From contig OU696577.1 of assembly GCA_916048095.2 (NCBI GenBank), forward strand, positions 9,116,940-9,180,939: a stretch of 64,000 nt of DNA. Direction: 5' to 3'. A program made the translations under genes and the position numbers. The notes below the pieces were generated by a model, which made no database searches, was not told where the DNA came from, and saw only the letters and a list, made by a program, of their open reading frames with translations. This document shows positions 48,456 to 59,407 of this stretch, piece after piece; position 1 is the stretch's first letter; every line of letters starts with the position of its first letter. This stretch comes from Sacculina carcini. Lineage: Eukaryota > Arthropoda > Thecostraca > Sacculinidae.

Positions 48456-51268
48456 CAACGGCGCTTCCGATAGTTGATGGATTCGTTGATGGTCGTCCTG
48501 CGCGAATATTGGTGGACACTGGTTGCTCCAAATCTGTCGTTGGTTCCTGGATGTCGGGTCGTGTCAATTCGTGGCAAGGACGAGTGGTCGGAGTGGATGG
48601 TCATGAAGCGCGTTGTATGGGAGAAGCATCCGTGTTGATCACACTTCAGAATGTCACAAGGTCAGTGGATTGTGTTGTTATTAATAAGCTTTTAGATGGT
48701 GTTGATGTAGTGGCAGGAATTGACTTCATTGGGCTGGCGGGGGGAGTCGAGTGGAAGCAAGGGAAAATTAGATTTTTTGATGAATGTCGTGGGGAAACTA
48801 CTGTTAGTTCGATTTGTAAAGTTAACACCAGGAAAAATGACAGGTTAACTCTCACAGACAAAGACTTCACGGCTATCTTCTCTGAGGGGAAGTGGAAGGC
48901 TAAGTGGAATTGGAAATGTACGTCTCCACCAGCCCTGAAAAATACAGTTGGGGCGTACAGTAGTGTAGAGGATGAAGCCGTGAGCATAAAATGGAGAGAA
49001 GAACTTGATCAATGGATAATCAATGGTTATTTGAAAGAGTGTCCTGATCAGTCTTGCTCTAAAGGAGTGCTACCGTTAATGGCTGTTGTTCAAGCTAACA
49101 AGAGTAAGGTACGACCAGTTCTCGACTATCGAGAATTGAATGAGTACGTACAGTGTCACCCGGGGCCCGACGCCGCGGTTTGCACCGAGACTTTGCGGAA
49201 ATGGCGACTGCTACCACAGAGATTGAAACTTGTCGACCTGAAATCAGCATACCTTCAGGTGCACATAGACGAGTCGTTGTGGCATTATCAAAGGGTGAAT
49301 TACCTAGGAAGGATATATTATTTAACCAGACTTGGCTTTGGGTTAAATGCAGCACCGAAGATTATGTCGAGTATCTTGAAAACGGTATTGGCGCAAAATG
49401 ACGTCGTGAAAGCCGGCACCGATAGTTATATCGACGACGTCATTGTCAACGAGGAGATTGTATCGGTAGAGGAAATGATAGCGCATCTGGCGAAATTTGG
49501 ATTGGAAACCAAGCCGCCTGAATCTCTCGATGGTGGCAGACTACTCGGACTAGTTATTGGGCGGAGTCATCCTGGAGGAGCTCTACAATTCAGTAGAGGG
49601 AACACACTGCCAGTGCTGGGGAATGGAGAGAATATGTCAAAGCGAGAGCTGTTTTCAGCGTGCGGCCGCTTGGTAGGGCACTATCCAATCTGTGGATGGC
49701 TTCGCGTAGCCTGCAGCTACGTTAAGCGGATAAGTGATGGGAATAGGTGGAATGATAGAGTAGGACCTAGAGCTCAAAAGTTGTTGATGGAAATACTGGA
49801 CAGAGTGAAAGCTGATGACCCGGTGAAGGGTGACTTTCATGTGTCACCAGTTTATCGAGGAAGAGTGTGGTGTGACGCCAGTAGTTTGGCCCAGGGTGTT
49901 GTGGTAGAGATTGGAGGTAAACTGGTAGAAGATGCAGCTTGGCTGCGCAAACGGGATGACGCGAGCCATATCAACCTGGCGGAACTGGAGGCTGTGATTA
50001 AAGGTGTTACTCTCGCTATAAAATGGGGATTGAAACTCATTGAGGTTATGACGGATTCCGTCACAGTTGCGAAGTGGTTGAGGAGTGTGCTTGAGGATGA
50101 GGCGAGAATAAAAATAAAAGGTTTGTCAGAAGTGCTAGTGAGGAGGAGGATATCGATTCTGCGTGACATCATCAATGAGCTGGGCGTTGAACTCATTGTG
50201 AAATATACTCCATCGTCGATGAACAAGGCGGATCGATTGACACGAGTGCCAAAGTCGTGGTTGAAGCCTACGCTCGGAGTACCTAGTGTGTGTGCAGTGA
50301 CCTTGAGTGAGATGCACTCCCGGCATCATTTTGGAGTTGACAGGACGTTGTCGCTTGCCCAGATGGTGGACCCGAGAACCACGAGATCCGACGTAGAGAA
50401 GTGTGTGCGGCAATGCAAGCAGTGCCAAATGATTGATCCAGCTCCAGTACGTCACGTGCCGGGTGAACTAGGTGTGAATGATAATTGGAGTCGGTTGGCG
50501 GTGGACACAACTCACTACAGGGGTCATTGTTATTTGACTATAGTGGACTCCGGACCTTGCAGATTTGCGATTTGGAGGCGAGTTCGGTCGGAGAACTGCG
50601 AGGATGTTGGGCGAGTCTTTGAGGAGCTGTTCCAGGAGCGAGGACCGGTGAACGAACTACTCATGGATAACAGCAGAACATTCAGGTCTGTTCGGCTGGC
50701 GGAGCTATGTCAGAAATGGGGCGTGCAGCGACGATATAGAGCGGCCTACAAGCCGTCAGGAAACGGAATCGTCGAAAGAAACCACCGAACGATCAAGAGA
50801 ATGGCTGAACGTTGTCAGACAACACCGAATGACGCATTATTTTGGTATAATCTGGCTCCGAAAACATCAGCGGACGCGAATTCATCGCCTGCCAATGGAT
50901 TGTACCGGTACAAGTGGAGGCATCCATCGGTTCCTGTAGAAGCGGCGGAAGCTTCAAAGAGTATGTGGCGCGTGGGTGACGATGTGTGGATAAAACCTCC
51001 GGGGGCGCGCTGTACAACGTATTGGAATCGTGGACAAGTGACAAACGTAACATCAGATAATAATGTGGATGTGGACGGTGTGCCTCGTCACGTACTCGAC
51101 ATTCGGCGCTTGCGCGAAGAGTCTGAAGACGAAGGTCAAACAGAGTCAGAGACTGTCACAGAAGGTTCAGAGACTGCCGCAGAAGAGTCCGAGCCTGAGC
51201 AACAGATACGGAGGTCGACAAGAGAACGGCGGCAGCCGAGATGGATGCAAGATTATATATGTGACTAA
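48398..51268 (+). CDS. Retrotransposon pol: protease, RT, RNase H, integrase
   Basis: Open from 48398, expressed presumably by frameshift near 48410. Numbering from 48425: protease at about 15-60 with ILVDTGCSKSVV; RT about 200-450 with RPVLDYRELNEY, LVDLKSAYLQVHID (motif A), LTRLGFGLNAAP (motif B) and YIDD at about 335; RNase H about 475-580 with WCDASS, NLAELEAV and MTDSVT; integrase with HHCC finger (MHSRHHFG ... CKQC), then LAVDTTHYRG, LLMDNSRTF and GNGIVERNH giving the D, D, E triad. Domain order excludes copia. RT motifs differ from the common Ty3 lineages. The acidic, Glu/Ser-rich C terminus ends before the 3' LTR. No lesions. Confidence 0.9.
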   Translation, partial: QVGKLHGRNLCAGSFSHPVATALPIVDGFVDGRPARILVDTGCSKSVVGSWMSGRVNSWQGRVVGVDGHEARCMGEASVLITLQNVTRSVDCVVINKLLDGVDVVAGIDFIGLAGGVEWKQGKIRFFDECRGETTVSSICKVNTRKNDRLTLTDKDFTAIFSEGKWKAKWNWKCTSPPALKNTVGAYSSVEDEAVSIKWREELDQWIINGYLKECPDQSCSKGVLPLMAVVQANKSKVRPVLDYRELNEYVQCHPGPDAAVCTETLRKWRLLPQRLKLVDLKSAYLQVHIDESLWHYQRVNYLGRIYYLTRLGFGLNAAPKIMSSILKTVLAQNDVVKAGTDSYIDDVIVNEEIVSVEEMIAHLAKFGLETKPPESLDGGRLLGLVIGRSHPGGALQFSRGNTLPVLGNGENMSKRELFSACGRLVGHYPICGWLRVACSYVKRISDGNRWNDRVGPRAQKLLMEILDRVKADDPVKGDFHVSPVYRGRVWCDASSLAQGVVVEIGGKLVEDAAWLRKRDDASHINLAELEAVIKGVTLAIKWGLKLIEVMTDSVTVAKWLRSVLEDEARIKIKGLSEVLVRRRISILRDIINELGVELIVKYTPSSMNKADRLTRVPKSWLKPTLGVPSVCAVTLSEMHSRHHFGVDRTLSLAQMVDPRTTRSDVEKCVRQCKQCQMIDPAPVRHVPGELGVNDNWSRLAVDTTHYRGHCYLTIVDSGPCRFAIWRRVRSENCEDVGRVFEELFQERGPVNELLMDNSRTFRSVRLAELCQKWGVQRRYRAAYKPSGNGIVERNHRTIKRMAERCQTTPNDALFWYNLAPKTSADANSSPANGLYRYKWRHPSVPVEAAEASKSMWRVGDDVWIKPPGARCTTYWNRGQVTNVTSDNNVDVDGVPRHVLDIRRLREESEDEGQTESETVTEGSETAAEESEPEQQIRRSTRERRQPRWMQDYICD
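48404..48410 (+). promoter_or_regulatory. -1 frameshift slippery site GGGAAAC
   Basis: In the gag phase it reads G GGA AAC, i.e. X XXY YYZ. The pol frame (-1) is closed by a TAG at 48395-48397 and open from 48398 to 51265, so the site lies just inside the only window in which a shift works. Pol has no ATG of its own. Confidence 0.7.
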
Positions 51269-51317
51269 CTGTTTTTGTATGTTGATGTTTAATACTAGTG
51301 TTTAAAATGATTTTGAT

Positions 51318-51329
51318 ATCATGGGGGCG
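51318..51329 (+). other. Polypurine tract candidate
   Basis: ATCATGGGGGCG directly before the 3' LTR: short and G-rich, the expected place for plus-strand priming. Confidence 0.45.
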
Positions 51330-51772
51330 TGTGGTGTATAATTGCGTTGGAAATATGTATCTAGTGGGCTTTGGATGTGTGTGCGCGTATCTGTATGGGT
51401 GTGTGATCGCGATTGCTTGTGAGTGTACACATGCTGGCATGGTCTGTAGTGGAATCAGAAGGTGTGTGTGTGTGTGTGTGTTTGTGTGCGCGGTTACGAT
51501 TGTTTGTGAGTGTACGTGTGTTGACATGGTGTGGAGTGGGAACAGGAGGTATGTGGCGAACGGCGAGGGGGGTTGGTGTTAAGCGTTTGTGGAAGGAGGG
51601 TGTGTGACTGCTTGGTGAATAAGAGTGTGGTTTTGGTTGTTGGGTTTTTGTGTCTGTTGGTTGGTTCTGTGATTTGCTGCTAGCACATGCATCTAATCAT
51701 CATCATCATCATCATCTGACTCGTGCAATATATATGTGAAAGTTTTTTTTTCCCGGCATTTATTCGATTACA
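51330..51772 (+). repeat. 3' LTR (443 bp)
   Basis: Same sequence as 47226-47668 as far as I can compare by eye. Confidence 0.9.
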
Positions 51773-52491
51773 CTGATGTAGCCGCGTAGTCGTTGCCAAC
51801 CATTGTCTGTTTGTACCATATTCTACTTCCATCATGTCCGTCTATGAGCTTGCTCGATGGGCATTTCTGCCATTTTATACCTTTATATTGGCATGAAATG
51901 ATTGTGATGTGAAAAATGTGGCAATAAGCTGAACAAACAAACAAACAAACAAACTAACTAACAAACAAACAAAGGAAACCCAATTCAGCAATGATGGTAA
52001 ACTCCAAAGTATGACAATGCACCGTGAGACCTTTGGGCAAAGAACCGGTGAAAATGAGAAATGCATAGGCAACCGCTCAAACTGAATACGCGCTCTTCTC
52101 AATGGAAAAACAAATTGCGTACGTTTTCTCTTTTTCTCTGTGAAGAAATTCATATTTTGCTACGTCCAAATCAACAGCAAAAAACCTAGTTTATGCACCG
52201 TGTAGTAGTACTCATATACATATCCGTCCCAAAGCACAATATATATAAAAATTTACACACACACACACAGATATCAGAACAGAACGTCGAAAGCAACGCT
52301 GCAACCATAGCGTGCAAGAATTAACCCGCTTTCTGCACCCACTCACCCACACACATACATACACACAGAGTGATACTGCGATACGCGTCGAGTGTGAATT
52401 TTTACAAAGCCACCCACCAGCCCCCTCTCTCCAGCACTCTCCTCAGCTCTGTGAGCACACCTTTCTAACGCGTACATGACGCGTGAACACA

Positions 52492-52541
<50 letters not shown>

Positions 52542-52657
52542 TTTGTTTCTGCGTCTATGTGTGTCCGTGTGTATGCATGTGTGTGAACGTATATATGTAT
52601 GTGTATGTGTGTCTGTCTGTCTTTGTGAATGCATGTGTGTGTGCGTGTTTGTTGCAG
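51773..52657. other. Intergenic or intron, microsatellites
   Basis: CAAA tetranucleotide run (51931-51975), TG runs from 52496 to 52655. No additional exon seen. Confidence 0.5.
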
Positions 52658-52804
52658 ACACGTGTGCACTACCAGCCGCCATTTTTCGACACTTTCCCGC
52701 ATGGCAGCGCTGTGCTGATGTGCCGCACACAGCGCCGCGTCGATCAGGGCTTGCCCACGCTGTCGCTGGTCTCGAAACGGCCAGGATTTCCGTTCTACGT
52801 GTGA
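52658..52804 (+). CDS. Orphan terminal exon of an unidentified gene
   Basis: 48 codons plus TGA, following an acceptor GTTGCAG (52651-52657) behind a long TG-rich tract. Phase 0. The peptide starts [20 protein letters not shown] and ends [10 protein letters not shown]-rich with coding-like composition, like the tetraspanin exons, and unlike the AT-rich flanks. I do not recognise the family. Upstream exons would lie at lower coordinates, possibly beyond the LTR element and the 45.6-kb repeat. It could also be a captured exon. Real coding status is likely but unproven. Confidence 0.5.
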   Translation, partial: TRVHYQPPFFDTFPHGSAVLMCRTQRRVDQGLPTLSLVSKRPGFPFYV

Positions 52805-53088
52805 CGGACGCTGCAGCCACGTGACACGCAATATGTGTGTATAGGTGTGTGTATAGGTGAACAAGTCTAGAGTAGGGTTCTCAACCTCTTGATGGCTCCA
52901 TACCCCCAATGCACTACCGAATATGGTCCCATACCCTTTGCATAATTGACTGTTCAAATTAACTATGACCAATCCTATTATATGCCAGTATATCTTCCAG
53001 ATTCACGAGTATATCAATCGCTTTTGAATTTACTGTACTTTAGAGATATTACTAGGAAAAACACAGCCATTTATAATTGTATTATATA
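52805..53088. other. No gene; hAT-like words
   Basis: Contains GGGTTCTCAACCTCTTGATG (52877), a phrase common at hAT-type ends, without a matching partner. Confidence 0.35.
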
Positions 53089-53269
53089 CTAGCATTTAAA
53101 CCCGCCCGTTGTGCGGAACAATTCATACAATGCAACTCATATTCAGTTCATAATGGAAAAGGAATACAAATTAAAAAAGAAAATAGTAAACCCTTGAAAA
53201 GTCTTAACGAATAGAAATGTCAGGATGTGAACATTTATATTTTCGCAAACTATTTTCCCTCAATTGGCC
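53089..53269 (+). repeat. GC-core repeat copy (A), cut by element copy B
   Basis: CTAGCATTTAAACCCGCCCG onward matches 26618-26795 closely, then stops at CAATTGGCCT where copy B begins, while 26795 continues CTCATATTTAAAC. This defines the left boundary of copy B. Confidence 0.75.
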
Positions 53270-54497
53270 TTGTTGGTAGCCATGGCTACGCCAATACAAT
53301 TTGCCTTTATAAAGGCAACGGTGCGTGTAATTCGCTTTACAGTCCGTCCTTAAAAGGACGTTCAATTATGTCGTGCAAAACGATGCGAATAGTTTTATCG
53401 GCTGCTATATTCGCACGGACACGCAACACAGTAAGCACTAGCACAGTAATGACGAGGCAGAACAATCGAGTCGAGCGAACACAAGTCACAAATCAGGCGA
53501 GCGAAAACAAGTCGGAAATCGAGGCGCGATGGGCGATGCACGGTGCCCAACAGCGCAATGCGCGTGCTAAAGTGTGTTTTGGATTTATGTGAGTATCGGA
53601 CAATAAGCGCGCTCACCGGAAGTTGTCCGATACTGGCATAAATCCGCGCTGAGTGGGTCTACTTGAGCGTTGCGCAAAATGTGCTTTTGTCGAGAACATG
53701 CTGCACTAGACAACGCTCATATACACATAATGTGCGACAGCGACCATATACAATTACAATGAAAACACACACTATACAATACGACCAATGCAGCACACAC
53801 ACATGCAATCTAATACGACGATACACGACACATATCACATGTGTCAATCACACAATTTAACACGCGAAGCAATATGACTAATATTTAAGTCACATTATGA
53901 TTAAATGATAAACAATCGACACAATCAAGTTCACAATAATATAATAGCAAAAAGGTGTGATATGGCGCCTACAATATCATGTAAAAATCATGATATATCA
54001 TGTATCAGGTACATGATATATCATGTATCAGGTATCATGATATATCATGTATCAGGTATCATGATATATCATGTATCAGGTATCATGATATATCATGTAT
54101 CAGGTATCATGATATATCATGTATCAGGTATCATGATATATCATGTATCAGGTATCATGATATATCATGTATCAGGTATCATGATATATCATGTATCAGG
54201 TATCATGATATGGTATTATATCAGGTATATAATACCTGATATTCAAATATCAGGTATATCATGTATCAGGTATCAAATATAAATATGAAGAAAGAAAGTG
54301 ACAAAGACAGACGACAACAAATGAAATATCAAACAGGTGTCAAAATATCAACTGTCAAATGTCAACAGAGAAATGGATGCGCGGTGTTGCAAAGCTTTCT
54401 CAAGCAGTTCTGTTGTTTATTGGTGCGTTTTCTGTGAACGTTTTTGTCTTTCTGAATATTATTCCTCTCGTCACATTTGAAAGTGTTTTTGGCTGAA
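53270..54497 (+). mobile_element. Unclassified repeat element, copy B
   Basis: Matches 45646-47125 at very high identity (a few substitutions, for example TTCAATTACAA/TACAATTACAA). Inserted into the GC-core repeat at 53269. Contains the 24-bp palindromic minisatellite at 53985-54215 with about 9-10 units. Confidence 0.7.
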
Positions 54498-54772
54498 CAT
54501 ATTCAAAATCTGTTATTTTGTAGACGAATGTAAGGCATTTGATACAAAGATGCCTACAAAAATCAAACCTGAAATCTCAAACCTGAGTTGTGTTTGTGTC
54601 GTTGTGTTTGCTCCTTGGAAACGTTCATAACACTGCCTTCTTTCTCAATTAGATTATTGTCCATTTGTTTCTCTTTTCTTAGCTTAATTTCTTATCTTTT
54701 TTTCTTAATTTATTCACTTTATTATCTTTTTCCTAGTTTTCTCTACTATCTTTGTCTGTTTAGCCGAACAAG

Positions 54773-54976
54773 ATGAATGCGAGGAAGAGGAAGAGGCGTA
54801 AGGATAGGCCCCCAGCCTCTCCAAATCGTCATTCATCAGAATCATCAGACACGGAATTACCGGGACCATCTCAGGAAATGACCCAAGGCACGTCAAAGGA
54901 CACGAGGTCAATCCAACTAGGTTCTGGCACGGATAATATGGCACAGCTGGATCCGCTGATCGATCTTGTTGGGTAA
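54773..54976 (+). pseudogene. Short Lys/Arg- and Ser-rich open frame, probable retroelement ORF start
   Basis: 67 codons: MNARKRKRRKDRPP, then a Ser/Glu/Thr-rich stretch ending QLDPLIDLVG. It stops exactly where the inverted GC-core repeat (AACGGGCGGGTTT) begins at 54976, so the frame was probably cut by that insertion. Composition resembles the basic N terminus of a gag or ORF1. No domain seen. A T-rich leader precedes it. Confidence 0.35.
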
Positions 54977-56092
54977 AACGGGCGGGTTTCAATGCTAGAT
55001 GGTGATGTTAAGTTATATATATATTTTGGAAACATTATGATGAAAAAGTTTGGTCATTTTTCATTGTTTCGTGTCTGAGCTCTGAATTATTCAGCACGAC
55101 GGGCAGGTTTAAATATGAGACGGTTTAAGCAAACTATTTTGTCAAAATAAATATAAAAATATAGAAATTTATACTTTTTATGGGTTTACTCTTTTCTTTT
55201 ATAATTCATATTCCATTTCTCTTATGAATTGAATACAAATTTAATAGTATGAATTGTTCCGCACGACGGGCGGGTTTACTTGCTAGAATTTCATTGTTTG
55301 TTACGTGTTTGTGTTCTGAATTATTCCGCACGACGGGCAGGTTCATATATGAGGCGGATCGAGGGATATTTTGTCCAAATTAAAATGAAAATATTCACAT
55401 TTAGACATTTCTATTGGTTAGCATATTTACAGGTTAAATTTTTTACTTTTAAATTTGTATTCATTTTATTTTATAGATTGAGTATGAATTTCATGTTATG
55501 AACTGTTCCGCACGACGGGCGGGTATAAATCTAAATATATAAAATAAATTCTCTGTCTGTCTGTATGTGTATGTATGCTTGAATATGAGGTTAAAATAAC
55601 TGCGCGGGCTCAATGATATAGATCAGTGGTTTCAAACGAAAATAAGCGATGGATCATTTTTATGAAATAAATATGTCCCGCAGACAGCAACTACAGACAA
55701 CAAAACGTTCAATTTCACCGTGTAGAATGCATTCTTATACAAAACTAACGGATTTGTCTTCAAGATCCAAAACGGATCGACACGATCCACAACGGGCGGG
55801 TTTATATGCTAGACATTTAGGTTAGGTTACGTCAAGAAATGATCACTAACTAGGGGTTGAGTTTGTGTCGGGTTGGGTTTGTGTGTGAGGTACTAGACAA
55901 TAAAAGCATTATTACTTATTGCTATGTGTATCTTCTGGTCCCAAATTATTTCATCATTCTGCTTCTTCTTTACCCTCTTATGTAATCTGTCCATAATGTG
56001 TAGTTGGTTTAGGATATCAAGGCCGAATTGGGGGTATGCAGCTTTGGATCTGGTTTGTGGCCAGACAAAGCTGCACGTCTACTTAACTGCGA
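54976..56092. repeat. Left arm of a large inverted repeat
   Basis: The content (GC cores at 54976, 55093, 55255, 55325, 55505, 55795, then a block ending GCACGTCTACTTAACTG) is found in reverse at 57039-57845 with internal gaps, and again in the same orientation at 59408-60086. Confidence 0.75.
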
Positions 56093-56429
56093 AATTATTT
56101 TGATAGTATTTGTTGGAGAATATTACTGATATAGTCACTATTAAATTGAGTGAATCATCATTTGGTATTTTCCATTGCTTTCAATTGCTGCTTGTGTCAT
56201 ACATGCAGTCTGCGTTTGTGTGTGTATGTGTTTGTGCATTGAATTTACGTCGATGTATTTTCCAAGATATTGTCATGCACTATGCAACGTGCACGTTCAC
56301 GGCTTGCACAAAGTCGAAGCGTGCATATGAATGAATGTGGTGGTATTTTTGTTGCGATGTCTTGGCACGATTCCAATAGATGACGTATTGTTTTGTGGAA
56401 AGAGAAGGTGTGAAAAAGCGAACACACGA
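56093..56429. other. Spacer inside the inverted repeat
   Basis: No gene recognised. Confidence 0.4.
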
Positions 56430-56910
56430 TGACTCCTGATATCGTTCACCAGCACTCTCCTTCAAGTCTCACGGGAAATACCGAGGGACTGACTTCGCTT
56501 ACGCACAGATCGTTCGGACTCTGCTGGAGAGACTCTCTCACACTTTCGATCAGCTCGGCTGTTCGCTTCTTGGGTTGTCCCGAGTGGCTTGGACGGTTCT
56601 CACTGGCATCATTGAGGTTCTACACGGTTCATACTTCTCGAAGTGGTCCACCCAGTTCTGAATTCTGCTTTTGGATGGAGCCTTTTCACATTCGAACTGA
56701 CGCATGAAACTGTTTTGGGTTTTCTTAAACGAACCTATCTTGTAGTAAAATTTAACACAGTGTATGCATTGTTTCAGCTCCCACTGAGGTCTTGGTGTAC
56801 TCACGGTCGGTGGTTGTCTCATTTCCTGTAAAACAAGGGCAATCGGTGAATAAATATAGGATATATCACTTAAAGTGTACACCGGGCCCGTGTTTTTGGG
56901 TCACCCTGTA
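56430..56910 (-). pseudogene. IS630-Tc1-mariner-type transposase N-terminal fragment
   Basis: On the minus strand the element starts at TATACAGGGTGACCCAAAAA (56910 downward) and, after a short leader, encodes a helix-turn-helix domain: CVKFYYKIGSFKKTQNSF, RIQNWVDHFEK, RTVQATRDNPRSEQPS, the pattern of DUF4817-type transposase N termini. From about 56550 downward the homology continues only in broken frames. The catalytic domain is missing. The same terminal sequence without the transposase is at 43311-43430. Confidence 0.65.
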
Positions 56911-57038
56911 TAAGATGAAAAAAAGCTCCAGTTTTAGGTACAAAATTTGCTAGGGGTTACGATTTAGGTTTTTAAACCATAAAAACACGAATTTTAGGTG
57001 AAAACTGTTGTTTTCTCGTTGAATAAAACACTGTATAA

Positions 57039-57845
57039 TTAAGTAGACGTGCAGCATTGTCTGGCCACAAACCAGATCCAAAGCTGCATACCCCCAATTC
57101 GGCTTTGACATCCTAAACCAACTACACAGTATGGACAGATTACATAAGAGGGTAAAGAAGAAGCAAAATGATGAAATAGTTTGGGACCAGAAGATACACA
57201 TAGCAATAAGTTATAATGCTTTTATTGTCTAGTACCTCACACACAAACTCAACCCGACACAAACTCAACCCCTAGTTAGTGATCATTTCTTGACGTAACC
57301 TAACCTAAATGTCTAGCATATAAACCCGCCCGTTGTGGATCGTGTCGATCCGTTCTGGATCTTGAAGACAAATCCGTTAGTTTTGTATAAGAATGCATTC
57401 TACACGGTGAAATTGAACGTCTTATTGTCTATAGTTGCTGTCTGCGGGACATATTTATTTCATAAAAATGATCCATCGCTTATTTTACGTTTGAAACCAC
57501 TGATCTATATCATTGAGCCCGCGCAGTTATTTTAGCCTCATATTCAAGCATACAATGATACATGAATTTCATATACAATCTATAAAATAGAATGATTACA
57601 AATTTAAGAGTAAAAAATTTAACCTGTTAATATGCTAACCAATAGAAATGTCTAAATGTGAATATTTTCATTTTAATTTGGACAAAATATCCCTCGATCC
57701 GCCTCATATATGAACCTGCCCGTCGTGCGGAATAATTCAGAAATCAGACACGAAACAATGAAAAATGACCAAACTTTTTCATTATAATGTTTCCAAAGTA
57801 TATTTATAACTTAACATCACCATCTAGCATTGAAACCCGCCCGTT
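57039..57845. repeat. Right arm of the large inverted repeat
   Basis: Reverse complement of most of 54976-56092, for example GTAGACGTGCAGC (57041) against GCTGCACGTCTAC (56070-56083) and CACCATCTAGCATTGAAACC (57820) against 54985-55005. Confidence 0.75.
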
Positions 57846-59407
57846 GTGCCTAACAAATATTATATAAATAAAATAAATATTGAATTCATAAAAGAAAACC
57901 AATACAAATTTAAATAGAAAAAGGTAAACCCATAACAACTATTAACCAATAGAAAAGTCTAAATATGAATGTTTATATTTTAGATTTTTAGCTAGATTTT
58001 GTCCTGAACGCTAGCGCTCTAGCGAATACGTCATGCGCTTTGCACATAAAGTCAGATGTTGATTTCGCAGCAGCGAGAGATCATAGACGGATGAAGTAAA
58101 TATTTATAGTGGGGCTAAATATTTTATAATGGCTTGTTGAAAATGTTTCTTAGATGATATATCAAAATTAGGGGAGAACATTGAATGTGAAGGACATTTT
58201 TAAAAACGTATTTCAAAGAGGCTAAGCCCCCCTGCAAAATTCCTGGATCCGCCATTGTCTCCATTGATCGCTGTGTTAAATCTATCAGTCGTCGGTGGAA
58301 ATGAAATGGTCTTGAATAAACGGTTATATCTTTTGGAATGTTGGCACTACATATTTGAAAAATATATCATCTTGTAAAAGACAAAATTTCCAATCTGTGG
58401 ATATAAAAAACTGTCAATTCTGATGAGCAGTTTTCCTCAAACCCGTAGCATGAAATCCCCAAAATGTGAAAAACTCGTTTGTGCACACACACACACGGGT
58501 TTATATGCTGGTTTATATGTTTATATGCAACAAAACCTAGCCTATGACCTTCTTGCATCCATTTTACTCCTAGGGACCAGGTTTCATCAAAATCGGTCCA
58601 GTGGTTTAGGAGGAGATAGGGTAGAAACAGACATTTAGAAAATTTGCAATCAGTATAGGGCAAAAATACCATCAATTCGGCACTTCGGGCCGAATTGGAT
58701 AAGAGTAAAGTTTAATTAAAGGTGCTGTTCTATTAGAGATTTAACAGCAAAATTTTTTCTTCTCTTGTTTGTATATTTTTACCTCTCTTTCTGACCAATT
58801 ACTTTATTTCTGTTTTCAATGTTGTGTTAGCTTGAGAAAGAGAGTGATGTTTAGTTTAGCAACTGGTGGATTATTGTCAAGTCAAGGCGCTTGTAACAAA
58901 ACAGCACGAGACATGCACAAACACACACACAATTTTCCTGCCGCTGAATCAAACGCCGCCATATTGGAAGTGAAAAACAGGGAGTGTTTGACCATTATGT
59001 GCTTCATTCTGCCAGTATTGTGTATGCTCGAATGAATACAAAACTCAACACATGAATTTCAAATGTCTTACTTAAGCCACCAATGGTGAAAATCCAGCAT
59101 TAAAAGCAAGAAAAACATGATGATGATAATCATGATTTACTGCTTAGGGAAACAAACATGCGGACAACACACACGTACACTACACACACGCACACAAATA
59201 TCAATAAAAACAGATACATACACACACATATATACTGTACATCTTCACAGAATTATATATGACATCATGTGCTGTATATTATATAAATGGGTGTGTTGAC
59301 AATTTTGTAACGAATCTGGCAAGTGCAACTGTTCTGCGTGTTCTGCTCATCAATATATATTCATTATGTTGGGTAGTGTCTTGGTTCCACAGGAACTATA
59401 CCGAGAG
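57846..59407. other. Repeat debris, no gene recognised
   Basis: 57846-58120 repeats 43000-43290. 58572-58612 contains TTTCATCAAAATCGGTCCAG and TGGTTTAGGAGG, a phrase common in 3' parts of RTE-type or related invertebrate repeats. The rest is unique AT-rich sequence with no exon. Confidence 0.45.

Larger units (their letters stand above)
47226..51772 (+). mobile_element. Full-length Ty3-like LTR retrotransposon
   Basis: Two 443-bp LTRs with constant offset 4104 and no difference that I could find, a gag, and a pol in the order protease, RT, RNase H, integrase. Both reading frames are intact, so the insertion is young. The usual 4-5-bp target duplication is not visible (ATAAA on the left, CTGAT on the right). 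It interrupts unique sequence just after element copy A. Confidence 0.9.

Noticed and set aside
52343..52972. Minus-strand frames of 209 and 125 codons across the orphan exon
   Set aside because: They mix CA-repeat translation with the antisense of the better supported plus-strand exon.
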